NCBI RefSeq assembly: GCF_013349955.1
Contig: NZ_JABVXC010000003.1
Location: 298,443 to 362,442, forward strand
Reading direction: 5' to 3'
DNA from: Onishia taeanensis
GTDB lineage: Bacteria; Pseudomonadota; Gammaproteobacteria; Pseudomonadales; Halomonadaceae
DNA length: 64,000 nucleotides
A program made the position numbers and the translations under genes. Shown in pieces: positions 37,626 through 47,335 of this stretch (position 1 is the stretch's first letter; the number at the start of each line of letters is the position of its first letter). Under the pieces are notes generated by a model. The model made no database searches, had not been told where the DNA came from, and was given only the letters and a program-made list of their open reading frames with translations.

Positions 37626-38615
37626 TTACTCCGCTGCCTCCGCGCTCATGGGCTTGCCGTGAGACTCGGCCGATTCGTCGTCACTGTGGGCCGAACCGTG
37701 ACCGAAGCCCTCGGCGTAACTGTCGGCGAATTCGGACACACGCGCTTCGTGGTCACCGCCGGCTTGGAAGCTCTTGATGATGCTCTCGTAGAGAGACGGG
37801 GATACCTCGGAGAAATACTGGATCTCGGCATCCTCGGAGGGCGCTGCGAGGTCGTAGTACTCCTCGGGGAAGGTCAGGGACTCGGACGACTCGCGTACCT
37901 CGGTCACCCAGGCCTCGAAGTCCTCCTGGGAGCCGACGTGGGCATCGAAGGTCATGTCCGAGAAGCCGGCGCCACTGTAGTTGGTGGAGCGGCCGGGATA
38001 GACACCCTGCTCATCCGCGACCAAGTGAACGTCATTATCCATGCCCGCCATGGCATAGATCTGGCTGCCCAATTGCGGAATGAAGAAGGCGTTCATGACC
38101 GAGCCGGAGGAGACGCGGAACCGCACCGGGGTGTCCTCGGGGAAGGCCAGCTCGTTGACCGTGGCGATGCCCTGCTCCGGGTAGATGAACAGCCACTTCC
38201 AGTCCAGGGACACTGCCTGGATTTCCATGGGCTCCTGCTGTTCAGCGGTCGGCTCAATGGGCTTGTGCGGGTCGAGGCTGTGGGAGGTATACCAGGTCAG
38301 CACCGCCAGGAAGGCGATGATCACGCAGGGCACGAACCAGACCACGACCTCGATCTTGTTGGAGTGATGCCAGTCGGGGCGATAGGTGGCATTCCGGTTG
38401 CTGCGACGATAGCGCCAGGCGAAGACGAGGGTCATCACGATCACCGGAATGACGACGATCTGCATCAGGCCGAACGCGGTCAGGATCAGGGTCCTCTGCT
38501 CTTCCCCAACCTGCCCCTTAGGATCCATCAGCGCCGAGTCGCACCCTGTCAGTAACAGGGCAAGCGACACGAGCACCAGCGGACTCAGCACACGTAAGTA
38601 CTTCTTTCTTCTCAT
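37626..38615 (-). CDS. cyoA: Cytochrome bo3 quinol oxidase subunit II CyoA
   Basis: A 329-residue subunit II with a lipobox (LALLLTGC24), two transmembrane helices and a periplasmic cupredoxin domain lacking the CuA ligands, as in quinol oxidases. Motifs seen: HKPIEPTAEQQEPMEIQAVSLDWKWLFIYPEQGIATVNELAFP and GAGFSDMTFDAHV. The acidic, His-containing C-terminal tail after ~300 is an extension. It heads the leftward cyoABCDE operon; the oxidase is used at high oxygen in related bacteria. Confidence 0.96.
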   Translation of the reverse strand: MRRKKYLRVLSPLVLVSLALLLTGCDSALMDPKGQVGEEQRTLILTAFGLMQIVVIPVIVMTLVFAWRYRRSNRNATYRPDWHHSNKIEVVVWFVPCVIIAFLAVLTWYTSHSLDPHKPIEPTAEQQEPMEIQAVSLDWKWLFIYPEQGIATVNELAFPEDTPVRFRVSSGSVMNAFFIPQLGSQIYAMAGMDNDVHLVADEQGVYPGRSTNYSGAGFSDMTFDAHVGSQEDFEAWVTEVRESSESLTFPEEYYDLAAPSEDAEIQYFSEVSPSLYESIIKSFQAGGDHEARVSEFADSYAEGFGHGSAHSDDESAESHGKPMSAEAAE

Positions 38616-39294
38616 CCTACGACCTCGTCAGGGCACGAAATCAGGCTAACTTCAGTACTGGTTGGAAGATTAGTACTGGTTGAAAATTAGCCGGCTAATG
38701 TATGCGCACAACAAATGCCACAATCGACACGTCTTGGGTCCTCATCCATGACCACAAGCAGCATCCGATGCAGCTAAGGGTTATCACGCATCGCAACAAG
38801 ACCTTATGAGCAAGTGCTCAGCTACCACACAGGTCTGGCTACACTGACCGCGTATCCTCGGAGAAATACCCCCCACGCAACAGTGACAATTTGTCGCAGG
38901 GGTGTCGCAGATAGCGCACAGGTGAGGCGATGCGGGACACCGGAAAAGCTTAACATGAAGCGCCACTAAGGATGGCTGAGAAGGAAGAGTGGGACGAAAT
39001 GCATGCCGGATAGCCTCGAGCATGCGACAACATGCCCTGCTGACTCTACTTGTTCATCAGCACAATCGGCTCGCCCAGCCGTTTCACTGAGCTGGCGACT
39101 AAGCATGAGCGCGCGCAACCTGGCAGTGGTGCAAAAAATTGTTAGATGCCTCATGCCATTTGGTATTATTTCCATCAGCAGGTTCCTGCTCCTCCGTGTG
39201 CTCCGGCGTTCCCGCAACACGCGTGACCAAAATTGCACTCTCGAAGCGCGCACGTCCAAACACGCACTCCCAAAACAATAGACAAACCAAGGTA
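38616..39294. promoter_or_regulatory. Divergent promoter region between cyoA and tsx-like gene
   Basis: About 680 bp with no convincing gene. Next to cyoA it contains two 14-bp direct repeats (AGTACTGGTTGRAA) at 38654-38667 and 38672-38685, 18 bp apart, followed at once by a perfect 12-bp palindrome TTAGCCGGCTAA at 38687-38698. These look like regulator sites for the cyo operon. The stretch 39140-39290 next to the tsx-like gene is AT-richer and should hold its promoter. Confidence 0.55.
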
Positions 39295-40122
39295 ATGACT
39301 ATCATGCCCTCCCCTTCCCTGCGCCGAGCGTCCACGCTGCTCGGCACCAGCGCCCTTCTGGCATTCTGCAGTGCGCCGCTCCAGGCCGCAGACATGGACC
39401 CGGTCTGGTCCTTCGCCAACGTCTCGGTAAACTACCTCGACTGGTCCGCCGGCACAGAGGAACGCACCTCGACCAACGCCGCCAAGAGCGACTTCACCTT
39501 TCTCGAACTCGAGGGCGGCGCCGGCTTCGCCTGGGGTGAGTTCTATGGCTTCTTCGATCTGGAGAATCCGGGCAACGATCAGTTCGACGAAGAGAGCGGC
39601 GGCAAGGACAACTTCCGTACCGCCGGTAAACTCACCTCCCATATCTATCTGGGTGACTCGCCCTTCACGATCTACGCTCATCTCTATGACTTCCGCGACT
39701 ATGGCTACAACGGTCGCGAACAGGACCAGATCCTGGGCGTCGGCTATATCCACACCTTCGACAACGGCCTATGGTTCAAGCCCTTCCTGGGTGCGGCACG
39801 CGTGCAGAGTGATGGTTACACCGGCATGAACGGTTACATGGCCGGCTGGGTACTGGGCTATGGCTTCGAGGCACTCGGCCAGCAGTTCAGCGTCACCAAC
39901 TGGCACGAACAGACCTTCGCCCGCGACGACGACTACCTCGCGCAGAATTATGTCGGCGACAAGGCGGAAAGCGTTGGCACCAATGGAGCGGTTTCATTAT
40001 GGTGGCACCCGATTTCGAGCGTGACCACCGGCGTTCAATACCGTTACTCGGACAATAAGCTGGGCACACCCGAGGACTATCAGAACGCCGTCATCTACAC
40101 GCTCAAATACAACTTCCTGTAA
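39295..40122 (+). CDS. Tsx/OmpK-like nucleoside-specific outer-membrane channel
   Basis: A 275-residue outer-membrane beta-barrel protein of the nucleoside-specific channel-forming (Tsx) family. A signal peptide ends near SAPLQAADM (residue ~33). The barrel is rich in aromatic strands (SVNYLDWSAGTEERTSTN, DFTFLELEGGAGFAWGEFYGFFDLEN) and ends with a YTLKYNFL strand carrying the terminal Phe-x pattern for BAM recognition. ATG 39304 is an alternative start. A nucleoside symporter and cytidine deaminase follow, supporting nucleoside uptake. Confidence 0.88.
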   Translation: MTIMPSPSLRRASTLLGTSALLAFCSAPLQAADMDPVWSFANVSVNYLDWSAGTEERTSTNAAKSDFTFLELEGGAGFAWGEFYGFFDLENPGNDQFDEESGGKDNFRTAGKLTSHIYLGDSPFTIYAHLYDFRDYGYNGREQDQILGVGYIHTFDNGLWFKPFLGAARVQSDGYTGMNGYMAGWVLGYGFEALGQQFSVTNWHEQTFARDDDYLAQNYVGDKAESVGTNGAVSLWWHPISSVTTGVQYRYSDNKLGTPEDYQNAVIYTLKYNFL

Positions 40123-40129
40123 TGCCCAG

Positions 40130-40156
40130 GGCCCGAGACGTCTCTCGGATCGGGCC
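40130..40156 (+). other. Hairpin between tsx-like and nupC-like genes
   Basis: Arms GGCCCGA and TCGGGCC with a GA-rich loop, right after the porin stop and before the transporter start, no T-run. It may stabilise the upstream message and lower expression of downstream genes. Confidence 0.5.
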
Positions 40157-40182
40157 GCACTCGCTCCCATGAAGGACTTCCC

Positions 40183-41451
40183 ATGACCATAATCATGAGC
40201 TTGGTGGGGATGGCGACGCTCATCCTGATCGCCCTCGTGTTCTCCAGCAACCGACGCGCTATCCGCCTGCGCACCGTCGGTGGTGCCTTCGCCATCCAGG
40301 CCGGTATCGGCGCCTTCGTGCTGTACGTGCCGTTCGGCCAGTCCGTCCTCAAGACCATCTCGGATGCCGTCAGTCAGGTAGTGAGCTATGCCAACGACGG
40401 CATCGACTTCCTGTTCGGGGGACTGGCCGACCCTTCATCGGTAGGCTTCATCTTTGCCATCAAGGTCCTGCCGGTCATCATCTTCTTCTCGTCACTGATT
40501 GCGGTGCTCTACTACCTGGGCATCATGCAGTGGGTCATCCGCCTGCTCGGCGGCGCGCTGCAAAAGGTACTCGGCACCTCACGCACCGAGTCGCTGTCGG
40601 CCACCGCCAATATCTTCGTTGGCCAGACCGAAGCACCGCTGGTGGTACGCCCTTTCATCAACAACATGACCGCCTCGCAGCTGTTTGCGGTGATGTGTGG
40701 CGGTCTCGCCTCAGTGGCAGGCTCGGTGCTGGCGGGCTATGCGGCGCTGGGCATTCCGATGGAATATCTTGTCGCGGCCTCCTTCATGGCGGCGCCGGGT
40801 GGCCTGCTGTTCGCCAAACTGCTGATGCCGGAGACCGAGACGCCCAAGGATGACGATGCCGAGGCGATTCAGCACATCGAAGATGAAGACCAGCCGGCCA
40901 ACGTGCTGGATGCGGCCGCTTCCGGCGCCAGCTCCGGCATGCGTCTGGCGGCCAACGTCGGCGCCATGCTGCTGGCCTTCATCGGTTTGATTGCACTGGT
41001 CAACGGCATTCTCGGCGGCGTCGGTGGCTGGTTCGGCCTTGAATCGCTGAGCCTCGAACAGCTGCTGGGCTGGCTATTCTCGCCGCTGGCCTTCCTGCTT
41101 GGCATCCCTTGGAGCGAAGCCACCCTGGCCGGCTCCTTCATCGGCCAGAAGCTGGTGGTCAACGAGTTCGTCGCCTACATCAACCTGGCGCCCTACATCG
41201 AAGGCGAACAGATGGTTGCCGCGACCGGGGCGGCGATGTCGGCACATACCGTGGCGATCCTCTCCTTTGCCCTGTGTGGCTTTGCCAACCTGTCCTCGAT
41301 CGCCATTCTGCTCGGCGGCCTGGGCAGCCTGGCACCGGGGCGTCGCCACGAGATTGCCCGCTTCGGGGTCAAGGCCGTGCTGGCGGGCACCTTGTCCAAC
41401 CTGATGTCGGCCACCATCGCGGGCTTCTTTATTGCGCTGGCTGCCGGCTAG
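40183..41451 (+). CDS. Concentrative nucleoside transporter (NupC/CNT family)
   Basis: A 422-residue inner-membrane CNT symporter with 8-10 helices and re-entrant loops. Seen: the [12 protein letters not shown] motif in the core domain (substrate and cation binding), a [25 protein letters not shown] segment, and near the end the second-repeat FVAYINL and [29 protein letters not shown]. It takes up nucleosides with H+ or Na+. It lies 60 bp after the porin gene, with the cytidine deaminase downstream. Confidence 0.93.
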   Translation: MTIIMSLVGMATLILIALVFSSNRRAIRLRTVGGAFAIQAGIGAFVLYVPFGQSVLKTISDAVSQVVSYANDGIDFLFGGLADPSSVGFIFAIKVLPVIIFFSSLIAVLYYLGIMQWVIRLLGGALQKVLGTSRTESLSATANIFVGQTEAPLVVRPFINNMTASQLFAVMCGGLASVAGSVLAGYAALGIPMEYLVAASFMAAPGGLLFAKLLMPETETPKDDDAEAIQHIEDEDQPANVLDAAASGASSGMRLAANVGAMLLAFIGLIALVNGILGGVGGWFGLESLSLEQLLGWLFSPLAFLLGIPWSEATLAGSFIGQKLVVNEFVAYINLAPYIEGEQMVAATGAAMSAHTVAILSFALCGFANLSSIAILLGGLGSLAPGRRHEIARFGVKAVLAGTLSNLMSATIAGFFIALAAG

Positions 41452-41474
41452 CCTCCGCCCTCCGCTCCCTCTAC

Positions 41475-41502
41475 CGCCCCGCGCTGCTGGCCGGGGCGAT
41501 TT
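41475..41502 (+). terminator. Probable terminator after the nucleoside transporter
   Basis: Arms CGCCCCG/CGGGGCG with a GCTGCTGG-type loop, followed by ATTTTG. It would separate most cytidine deaminase expression from the transporter unless read through. Confidence 0.65.
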
Positions 41503-41641
41503 TGATTGAGCGTCTGCCATCAGCCATGACTTGTGGGCGAGATGGTGTCTGCTCAGCGATAATCTGGAAAAGCGCACTCAGTCGGCGCGCCCTACCCAGA
41601 AGAAGTAGCGCCTAACGCGTACTGCCAGGAGAGCCGCTCCC

Positions 41642-42076
41642 ATGCCCGACGCTTCCGTCACCCTCGATGCCTCGCTGTGTGCGCAGTTGATCGCCACCCG
41701 CGATCGAGCCTATGTACCCTATTCCCAGCACCCAGTGGGTGCCGCCTTGCAAACGCCCCAAGGGGAATGGTTCCTCGGCTGTAACGTCGAGATCGCCAAC
41801 TACAAGGGGCTGTGCGCGGAGGCCTCGGCGATTGCCGCCATGGTCTCTTCAGGCACCCGACAGATCGCCGCACTTTACGTGATAGGCCCGGGCGAGCACC
41901 TGTGCACGCCCTGCGGCGACTGTCGACAGCGCATTCGCGAGTTTGCTTCCCCGGATACACGCGTTCATGTGCTTGACGCCAAGGGACAGGTACTCAAGAG
42001 CTACGACATGGAGACCCTGCTGCCCGATTCTTTCGGCCCAGAAAACATCGGCAAGCCCTCGCCGATGAGCAACTGA
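41642..42076 (+). CDS. cdd: Cytidine deaminase
   Basis: A 144-residue homotetrameric-type cytidine deaminase. The zinc site is complete: CAEASA (Cys ligand and catalytic Glu) at ~58-63 and PCGDCRQ at ~86-92, with NVEIANY in the substrate loop. It converts cytidine and deoxycytidine to uridine and deoxyuridine. AGGAGAG lies upstream of the ATG. With the porin and CNT transporter it makes a nucleoside salvage cluster. Confidence 0.93.
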   Translation: MPDASVTLDASLCAQLIATRDRAYVPYSQHPVGAALQTPQGEWFLGCNVEIANYKGLCAEASAIAAMVSSGTRQIAALYVIGPGEHLCTPCGDCRQRIREFASPDTRVHVLDAKGQVLKSYDMETLLPDSFGPENIGKPSPMSN

Positions 42077-42283
42077 CCCAGGCCCCTAGGCTGGAAAGCG
42101 CCTCCCCCTCGACGTAGCATGCCGATGGGGCCGTTGGATGGATTAAAGCCCTGACGCCCAACGCCGATACTCTTTGGATAAGCATTTAGTGATCGGTATA
42201 AGTAGTCCCCGGCTGTCGACGCCTCACGGCTGCAGATGCCACACCATGACAATAATTGTCCCGTGAGACATTTCGGAGCCAGA

Positions 42284-43240
42284 ATGCCCAGCGGTCGCTT
42301 CAATCCCTTCGAGACCCTACTGCTGACCAGCCGCAGCCAAGCCGATACCGCCGGGCTACTGCTGCTTGCCTGGGTGATGGCCTCGCGGGGACCTCTGACT
42401 GAAGCACAGCGCCGTGAACTCACGTCACTGGCCAGCGAGTGCCGCCACGGCCATGACCTGGCCCCGATCTTCACCCTGGCCGACCGTCAGGACTTCGACG
42501 CCATTCAGCTCGCCGCCGAGGTGATGCAAAAGGACCGTGGTGGCGAACAGGCCTACCCCTTTCTGCGCCAGGCGATCGCCTTGTCCGTCGCCGACGGCGA
42601 ACCCAGCATTTCTCAACATCATGTGCTGCGCTTTTTGGCCGACCTGCTGGGCGTCATCCCCTCCTTGTTTGCCACGCTATATGCCGAACAGGCAGGGCGA
42701 CCCTACGCCGTTCCCGAGGACCCCAGCCGCCGCGATTACTGGCTGGCCAAGGAACACCAGCGCCAGCGGGATGAAGCGCGTCAACACGAGCAAGATGAGA
42801 GACGCCGCGAGCAGGAAGCGCGTGAGCGACAGGAGCAAGAGCTTCGCCGGCAGCGCGAGCGACGCGAACAGGAAGCCCGCGAGCGCGAGAGGCAGCGCCA
42901 GGAGAATGCTCGCCAAGAAAGGGCTCGTCGCGAAAGAGCGCAGCAGGACCAGGAAAGAACGAGACAGGAAAGAGCCCGCCAGGAGCGCAGCAACGAGAGC
43001 CATAACCGGCGCTGGCAACAACAGACGCCCCCCAACGATGCGCGCGCCCACCGCGCCCTGGCGGTGCTTGGCTTGCCTCCCGGTGCTAGCCGTGGCGAGA
43101 TTCGCAAGGCCTATCGCCGCATGGCCCAGACTCACCATCCCGACCGTTTCTTCGCCGAGGGCGAGGCACGCATGGCAACCGCCTCTCAGCGTTTCCAGCG
43201 GATCAAGAACGCCTATGAATATCTAATGCGGGCTAGCTGA
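42284..43240 (+). CDS. TerB-like/charged-linker/J-domain protein (DjlA-like)
   Basis: A 318-residue protein. Residues ~10-120 are helical and resemble the TerB-like domain of DjlA-type proteins; ~165-245 is an Arg/Glu/Gln-rich region made almost entirely of R, E, Q and A, expected to form a single long helix or coiled coil. Residues ~248-318 are a J domain with an intact HPD (QTHHPDRFF), so it can stimulate a DnaK ATPase. Unlike DjlA it has no N-terminal membrane helix. CGGAG precedes ATG 42284. The next gene, 2 bp downstream, encodes a degenerate membrane-anchored J-like protein. Confidence 0.78.
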   Translation: MPSGRFNPFETLLLTSRSQADTAGLLLLAWVMASRGPLTEAQRRELTSLASECRHGHDLAPIFTLADRQDFDAIQLAAEVMQKDRGGEQAYPFLRQAIALSVADGEPSISQHHVLRFLADLLGVIPSLFATLYAEQAGRPYAVPEDPSRRDYWLAKEHQRQRDEARQHEQDERRREQEARERQEQELRRQRERREQEARERERQRQENARQERARRERAQQDQERTRQERARQERSNESHNRRWQQQTPPNDARAHRALAVLGLPPGASRGEIRKAYRRMAQTHHPDRFFAEGEARMATASQRFQRIKNAYEYLMRAS

Positions 43241-43242
43241 GC

Positions 43243-43671
43243 ATGCGGGACCTCTATCAGCGACTGGGGCTACCCCATGATGCCAGCGACAAGGACATCC
43301 AGCGGGCTATTGAGGCCTGCCATCACAGCGCCCTCAAGGCCGATGCCAAAGTAGTGCTGGGCGTCCCCGAGCACCGTGAAGCATACGACGCATTGCACGG
43401 CACCCTATGCGATATCGGCCTGCTGCGCGCACGACTCGGCCTGACCCACGGCCCCTTCTGGCAAGACAGTACCGCCAACGACTTCTCGCTGCCGCCGGAC
43501 AATACCGGCGCCCGTCACGACCTGCTGATTGCACGTGTCGAGCGCGCCGTCGGCTTGCACGACGGTTGGCGGAAGTGGCGCGCCCCCTGGCTGTTGGCGA
43601 TGCTGCTGGTCGGGGCCACAGTGCTCGGCGCAGCAGCAGGCGCGGCGCTCTACCATTACTGGCTGGCCTGA
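43243..43671 (+). CDS. Membrane-anchored degenerate J-like protein
   Basis: A 142-residue protein. The first ~60 residues follow the J-domain helix pattern (DLYQRLGLPHDASDKDIQRAIEACHHSALKAD), but the catalytic HPD tripeptide is absent. A linker follows and the C terminus is one transmembrane helix (APWLLAMLLVGATVLGAAAGAALYHYWLA). It starts 2 bp after the J-domain gene. It may act as a membrane anchor or regulator for its neighbour, as J-like proteins lacking HPD do elsewhere; that is inference. Confidence 0.68.
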   Translation: MRDLYQRLGLPHDASDKDIQRAIEACHHSALKADAKVVLGVPEHREAYDALHGTLCDIGLLRARLGLTHGPFWQDSTANDFSLPPDNTGARHDLLIARVERAVGLHDGWRKWRAPWLLAMLLVGATVLGAAAGAALYHYWLA

Positions 43672-43758
43672 ACGCACACCACCGCCAATCGCTCATCTCG
43701 GCAATAGCCGCACAGAACCTGTACCCGCTATTCCCGCGCTCACCTTACTTCGAGCCTT

Positions 43759-46113
43759 TTAGCCGTCTCCAGGCGACCCCTGGTGGCGAGGAGCGCCGGG
43801 CGCCCTGCCACGCCCGGCCTCGCCCGACGAACGTCCCAGCACATCAAGCCCAGAGTCTTCGCTCCCGGTCTCGGTTGCCGCTTCCGGCGCCTGCTCATCC
43901 AGCGCTTCACCGCCGCGACCTTCCATCTGCACGCTCAAACGCGGCATCGCAAGATCCAGGTCATCTTCTTCCAGGCGCTGCTTGAAGCGCAGGTTGAAGG
44001 CGCGCGCCACGTCCCATTGCATGACCGGCGCCGTGCGCATGCGCATGCGCAGCACTGCCGCCCCCTCCTCGAAGCGCTCGATGCCCTGCATCTCGAGCGC
44101 CGACCAGATGTGATGACGCATCAGGGGATCACGACGCAGATCGTCGGCGACTTCACGCACCAGCGTGATGCCATCATCGATCTTCATCCCATGGGGAATA
44201 CGTAAGCGCATCAGGGCGATGCCGAACTGCCGCGACATGTTGTGGATCGATTTGATCTGGCTAAAGGTGATGGTATGAACAATGCCATCGAGATCGCGCA
44301 GGCGCACAGTGCGCAGGGTCAGCCCCTCGACGGTGCCCAGGTGACCGCCCAGATCGACGAAATCATCAATGGCCAGCGAATCCTCAACCAAGATAAAGAT
44401 CCCCGTAATCAGATCCTGCACCAGCGTCTGAGCACCGAAGCCTATCGCCAGGCCGATCACACCGGCACCGGCCAGCAGCGGCGTGACGTTAACCCCCAGG
44501 TTAGCAAGAGCAACGATCGAGGCGATCACCACAATGGTCGCGAAGACCACGTTGCGGATCAGCGGGGTAATGGTCTGCGCCCTGGCGCTGTTGACGCGCC
44601 GCCCGCGGGAGCGTGCCGAACTCGTCAGCGCCCGCTGGATAGCGGTATCGGCGAAGATCCAGGCCAGCCACGCTATCAGCAGAGTGAAACCGATACTGAT
44701 CAACGCCTGACCGATACGTGCACCGGCCGCCTCCTGGCCGACACCAAGTAACGAACCGCCCCAGACTCGCATCGATAGCTCAGCAAAGATCGCCCAGCAC
44801 AGCATATGCGCCAGGGCATACCCAAAACGCTCAAGCCGGCGCCGGTATTGGGAAATGCGCCTGCGTCCTTCAAGCGTCGCGCCGTATCGGCGCAGCAGCC
44901 CGTTGACCACCAGCGTCAGAATCAGCAGCGCCGCAGTGCCAATCGCCCGAGGCAAGGCACCGCCAGCATCGCCGACAGTGATCAACAATGCCACCAGCGA
45001 AACGCCCACCAGCAGCAGGGCGGGGACATGCCACAGGCCGCCGAGCACCCGCACCACGTAATTGATCGTGCTTTGCGCCTTGCGCTGCGAATACGGACGG
45101 TTGCGAATCAAATGTTTGATCGGCTGCTTGAAGCGCAGAATGAAGATACCGCTCATCATCGCCGCCAGCAGGTTGGTGACGATCGACAGGAAGCCCGCCA
45201 GATCGCTTCCCAACTGGGCAACCAGCTGAGCAGAATCCAGCGCGTCACCCAGCGCTATCAATGCCCCGATCAGGAACAGTCGCCGCAGGGCCCTGGCCCG
45301 CAGGAAACGCACGGCGATATAACGATGCCCGCGAGTGAACGCCGAGAACACCACCTCGCACGCCGATGCCAGCAATCGTCCACAAAGCGACACATAGGCG
45401 GTAACCAGCGCCAGGCTGACCGCGGCGTTGGGGTCCACGAACTGCGACAGCGCCAGCATGATGGCAAAGGCCACCGCCCAGGGCAGCAGACGGCGCAGGA
45501 AATGCACACCAAGCAGCCAAGCCTTGGGTTCTCGCGGCAGTTCCAGCGGCACGCCGAAGCGGCCCACCAGCAGACGGGCAAGCGCCATCAGCGATAGCAG
45601 TAACCCGATCCACACCGATAGCATCACGGCGGCTTCAACGGCCAAGCGCAGCAACGCCGCGTTACCGGCACTACTGGCAAGCTCCCCGACATCCTGCCAG
45701 GCCTGAATCAGTCGCTGCTGCCACAGGTCGAACGGTGACCTTCCCTCATCGGCCCGTTCCCCCAGTTCGTTGAAGGTATCCGCCAAAGCGCCCAGCAATC
45801 CCTGAGGCCCGGCATCAGAACTCCCCCCCTCGACCTGAGCAGTGCTGTCGCGCAGCGCTTTCAGTTCCTCCAGCAGAGCACCTCGCCGCTCCGCGTTGTC
45901 GAGCGTTGCGATCACGGTGTCCAATGACTCGACCACGGCCTTGGGGTCCGGCTGGCTGCTGGATGAGTCATCGGCAAGTCCCGTGAGCCCCAGGCCCGGC
46001 GCCTGTGCCTGCGCCATCGATGGCAGTAACAGCATGAGCATCGTCAACAGGGCCATCAGTCCCCAGATCAACCGATGGCTGACAAGCGAAGAGCATGGAG
46101 CTGGCTCGCTCAT
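43759..46113 (-). CDS. MscS family mechanosensitive channel, YbiO-like
   Basis: A 784-residue protein with a signal peptide (LMALLTMLMLLLPSMAQAQA), a ~120-residue periplasmic part, about ten membrane helices, then the MscS core. The pore helix and beta domain are seen at GAGVIGLAIGFGAQTLVQDLITGIFILVEDSLAIDDFVDLG, followed by VEGLTLRTVRLRDLDG and a cytosolic vestibule with a disordered acidic/Gly tail. The length and layout match E. coli YbiO (741 residues). It releases solutes on hypo-osmotic shock. It converges on the J-like gene. Confidence 0.88.
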   Translation of the reverse strand: MSEPAPCSSLVSHRLIWGLMALLTMLMLLLPSMAQAQAPGLGLTGLADDSSSSQPDPKAVVESLDTVIATLDNAERRGALLEELKALRDSTAQVEGGSSDAGPQGLLGALADTFNELGERADEGRSPFDLWQQRLIQAWQDVGELASSAGNAALLRLAVEAAVMLSVWIGLLLSLMALARLLVGRFGVPLELPREPKAWLLGVHFLRRLLPWAVAFAIMLALSQFVDPNAAVSLALVTAYVSLCGRLLASACEVVFSAFTRGHRYIAVRFLRARALRRLFLIGALIALGDALDSAQLVAQLGSDLAGFLSIVTNLLAAMMSGIFILRFKQPIKHLIRNRPYSQRKAQSTINYVVRVLGGLWHVPALLLVGVSLVALLITVGDAGGALPRAIGTAALLILTLVVNGLLRRYGATLEGRRRISQYRRRLERFGYALAHMLCWAIFAELSMRVWGGSLLGVGQEAAGARIGQALISIGFTLLIAWLAWIFADTAIQRALTSSARSRGRRVNSARAQTITPLIRNVVFATIVVIASIVALANLGVNVTPLLAGAGVIGLAIGFGAQTLVQDLITGIFILVEDSLAIDDFVDLGGHLGTVEGLTLRTVRLRDLDGIVHTITFSQIKSIHNMSRQFGIALMRLRIPHGMKIDDGITLVREVADDLRRDPLMRHHIWSALEMQGIERFEEGAAVLRMRMRTAPVMQWDVARAFNLRFKQRLEEDDLDLAMPRLSVQMEGRGGEALDEQAPEAATETGSEDSGLDVLGRSSGEAGRGRAPGAPRHQGSPGDG

Positions 46114-46327
46114 GAAGACTCCCTACGTGACTGAAAGTGAAAAGAAAGCGAGAAAATGAAGAAGGCCTGTTATCGAGAAGGACCATGTTGCCAAGTCGTC
46201 AGAGTAAAGGAATGCCAACGCCAAGGCATCCTGCCACTGCCTACCGGTCAGCACCAGCGCCCCTAGTGGGTCGCCGGTCGAGGTATGATAGGCTTGCGAG
46301 GCCAATTCAGGCTTACGGGAGTGTGGC

Positions 46328-47335
46328 ATGGATCCGCAATCGCCCCCTGTTACCACTACCGGGGAAGGCAATCTCCGCCGTGTCGGCGTCGAGATAGAAT
46401 TTGCCTGTGTCTCGCCAGCCTCAGCGGCGAATCTGGTGGCCGAGCATTTTGGCGGCCAAGTCATCGCACTCAGCCCACATCGCTGGCGTGTGAGAGACAC
46501 CCGCTGGGGAGAGTTCACCATCGAGCTCGATGCCAAAATGGTGCACCCGGACGACAAGGTAACCGCCGCCCAACCCAGCAGCGACGACGAATGGGCCCGC
46601 CAGCGGCACCAGTGGCATATCGAGCTTCACACGCGCTCGCGTGAGTTGCTGGGTGACGTGGTGGCCGGCCTAGTGCCCACCGAGATCGTCTGTCCACCGG
46701 TACCCTGGAATGAACTCGGCGAACTCGATACCCTGTTCGACGCATTGCGCCAGCATGGCGCCAAGGGCACCGACGATAGCCTGCTCTACGGCTTCGGGCT
46801 ACACCTCAATCCCGAGGTGCCGGGCACCGATATCGACAGCCTGCTCGCTCACCTGCGCGCCTATCTGCTGCTGGCCCCCTGGCTGCGCGACCAGATCGAT
46901 ATCGACATCACCCGCGAAGTGCTGCCCCACGCCAACCCCTTCCCCAAGGCCTATGCCCTCAAGGTGCTCGACCCCGACTATGCGCCGGACCTCGACACCC
47001 TGATTGCTGACTACCTGCACGACAACCCGACCCGCAACCGCGAAGTCGATTTCTTGCCGCTGTTCGCCTGGCTGCGGCCGGACCATCCCAGTGCCCTGCT
47101 CAAGAACGAGCTGGTCAAGCCGCGGCCGACCTTCCACTACCGCCTGCCCAACGCCCACCTCTCGGCCAGGGACTGGGGCTCGGTGGTGGAGTGGAACCGC
47201 TGGCTGACGGTAGAGCGCCTCGCCGCAGACCCCGAACGGCTCGCCGAGCGCGCCAATGACTTCCTTACCCATCATGCCCGCTCGTCCATGTCACGCTGGC
47301 TCGATAAGCTCAAGCACTGGATGAAGGACGAATGA
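46328..47335 (+). CDS. Amidoligase family protein (glutamine-synthetase-like fold)
   Basis: A 335-residue protein of the putative amidoligase (COOH-NH2 ligase) superfamily. The hallmark first strand GVEIEF (residues 20-25) supplies the metal-binding glutamates. WGEFTIELDAKM, GFGLHLNPEVPG and the ALKVLDPDYAPDLDTLI region fit the rest of the fold. By family, it should form an amide bond between a carboxylate and an amine using ATP, on an unknown small molecule or peptide. It overlaps the glutamine-amidotransferase-like gene by 4 bp (ATGA), so the two are translated together. Confidence 0.83.
   Translation: MDPQSPPVTTTGEGNLRRVGVEIEFACVSPASAANLVAEHFGGQVIALSPHRWRVRDTRWGEFTIELDAKMVHPDDKVTAAQPSSDDEWARQRHQWHIELHTRSRELLGDVVAGLVPTEIVCPPVPWNELGELDTLFDALRQHGAKGTDDSLLYGFGLHLNPEVPGTDIDSLLAHLRAYLLLAPWLRDQIDIDITREVLPHANPFPKAYALKVLDPDYAPDLDTLIADYLHDNPTRNREVDFLPLFAWLRPDHPSALLKNELVKPRPTFHYRLPNAHLSARDWGSVVEWNRWLTVERLAADPERLAERANDFLTHHARSSMSRWLDKLKHWMKDE

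Noticed and set aside
37308..38555. Open frame of 415 codons on the plus strand
   Set aside because: Antisense shadow of cyoA; low-complexity Gly/Asp/His composition and no recognisable protein.
38784..39281. Short frames in the cyoA-tsx gap
   Set aside because: Several overlapping frames on both strands, none with a ribosome site or recognisable product.
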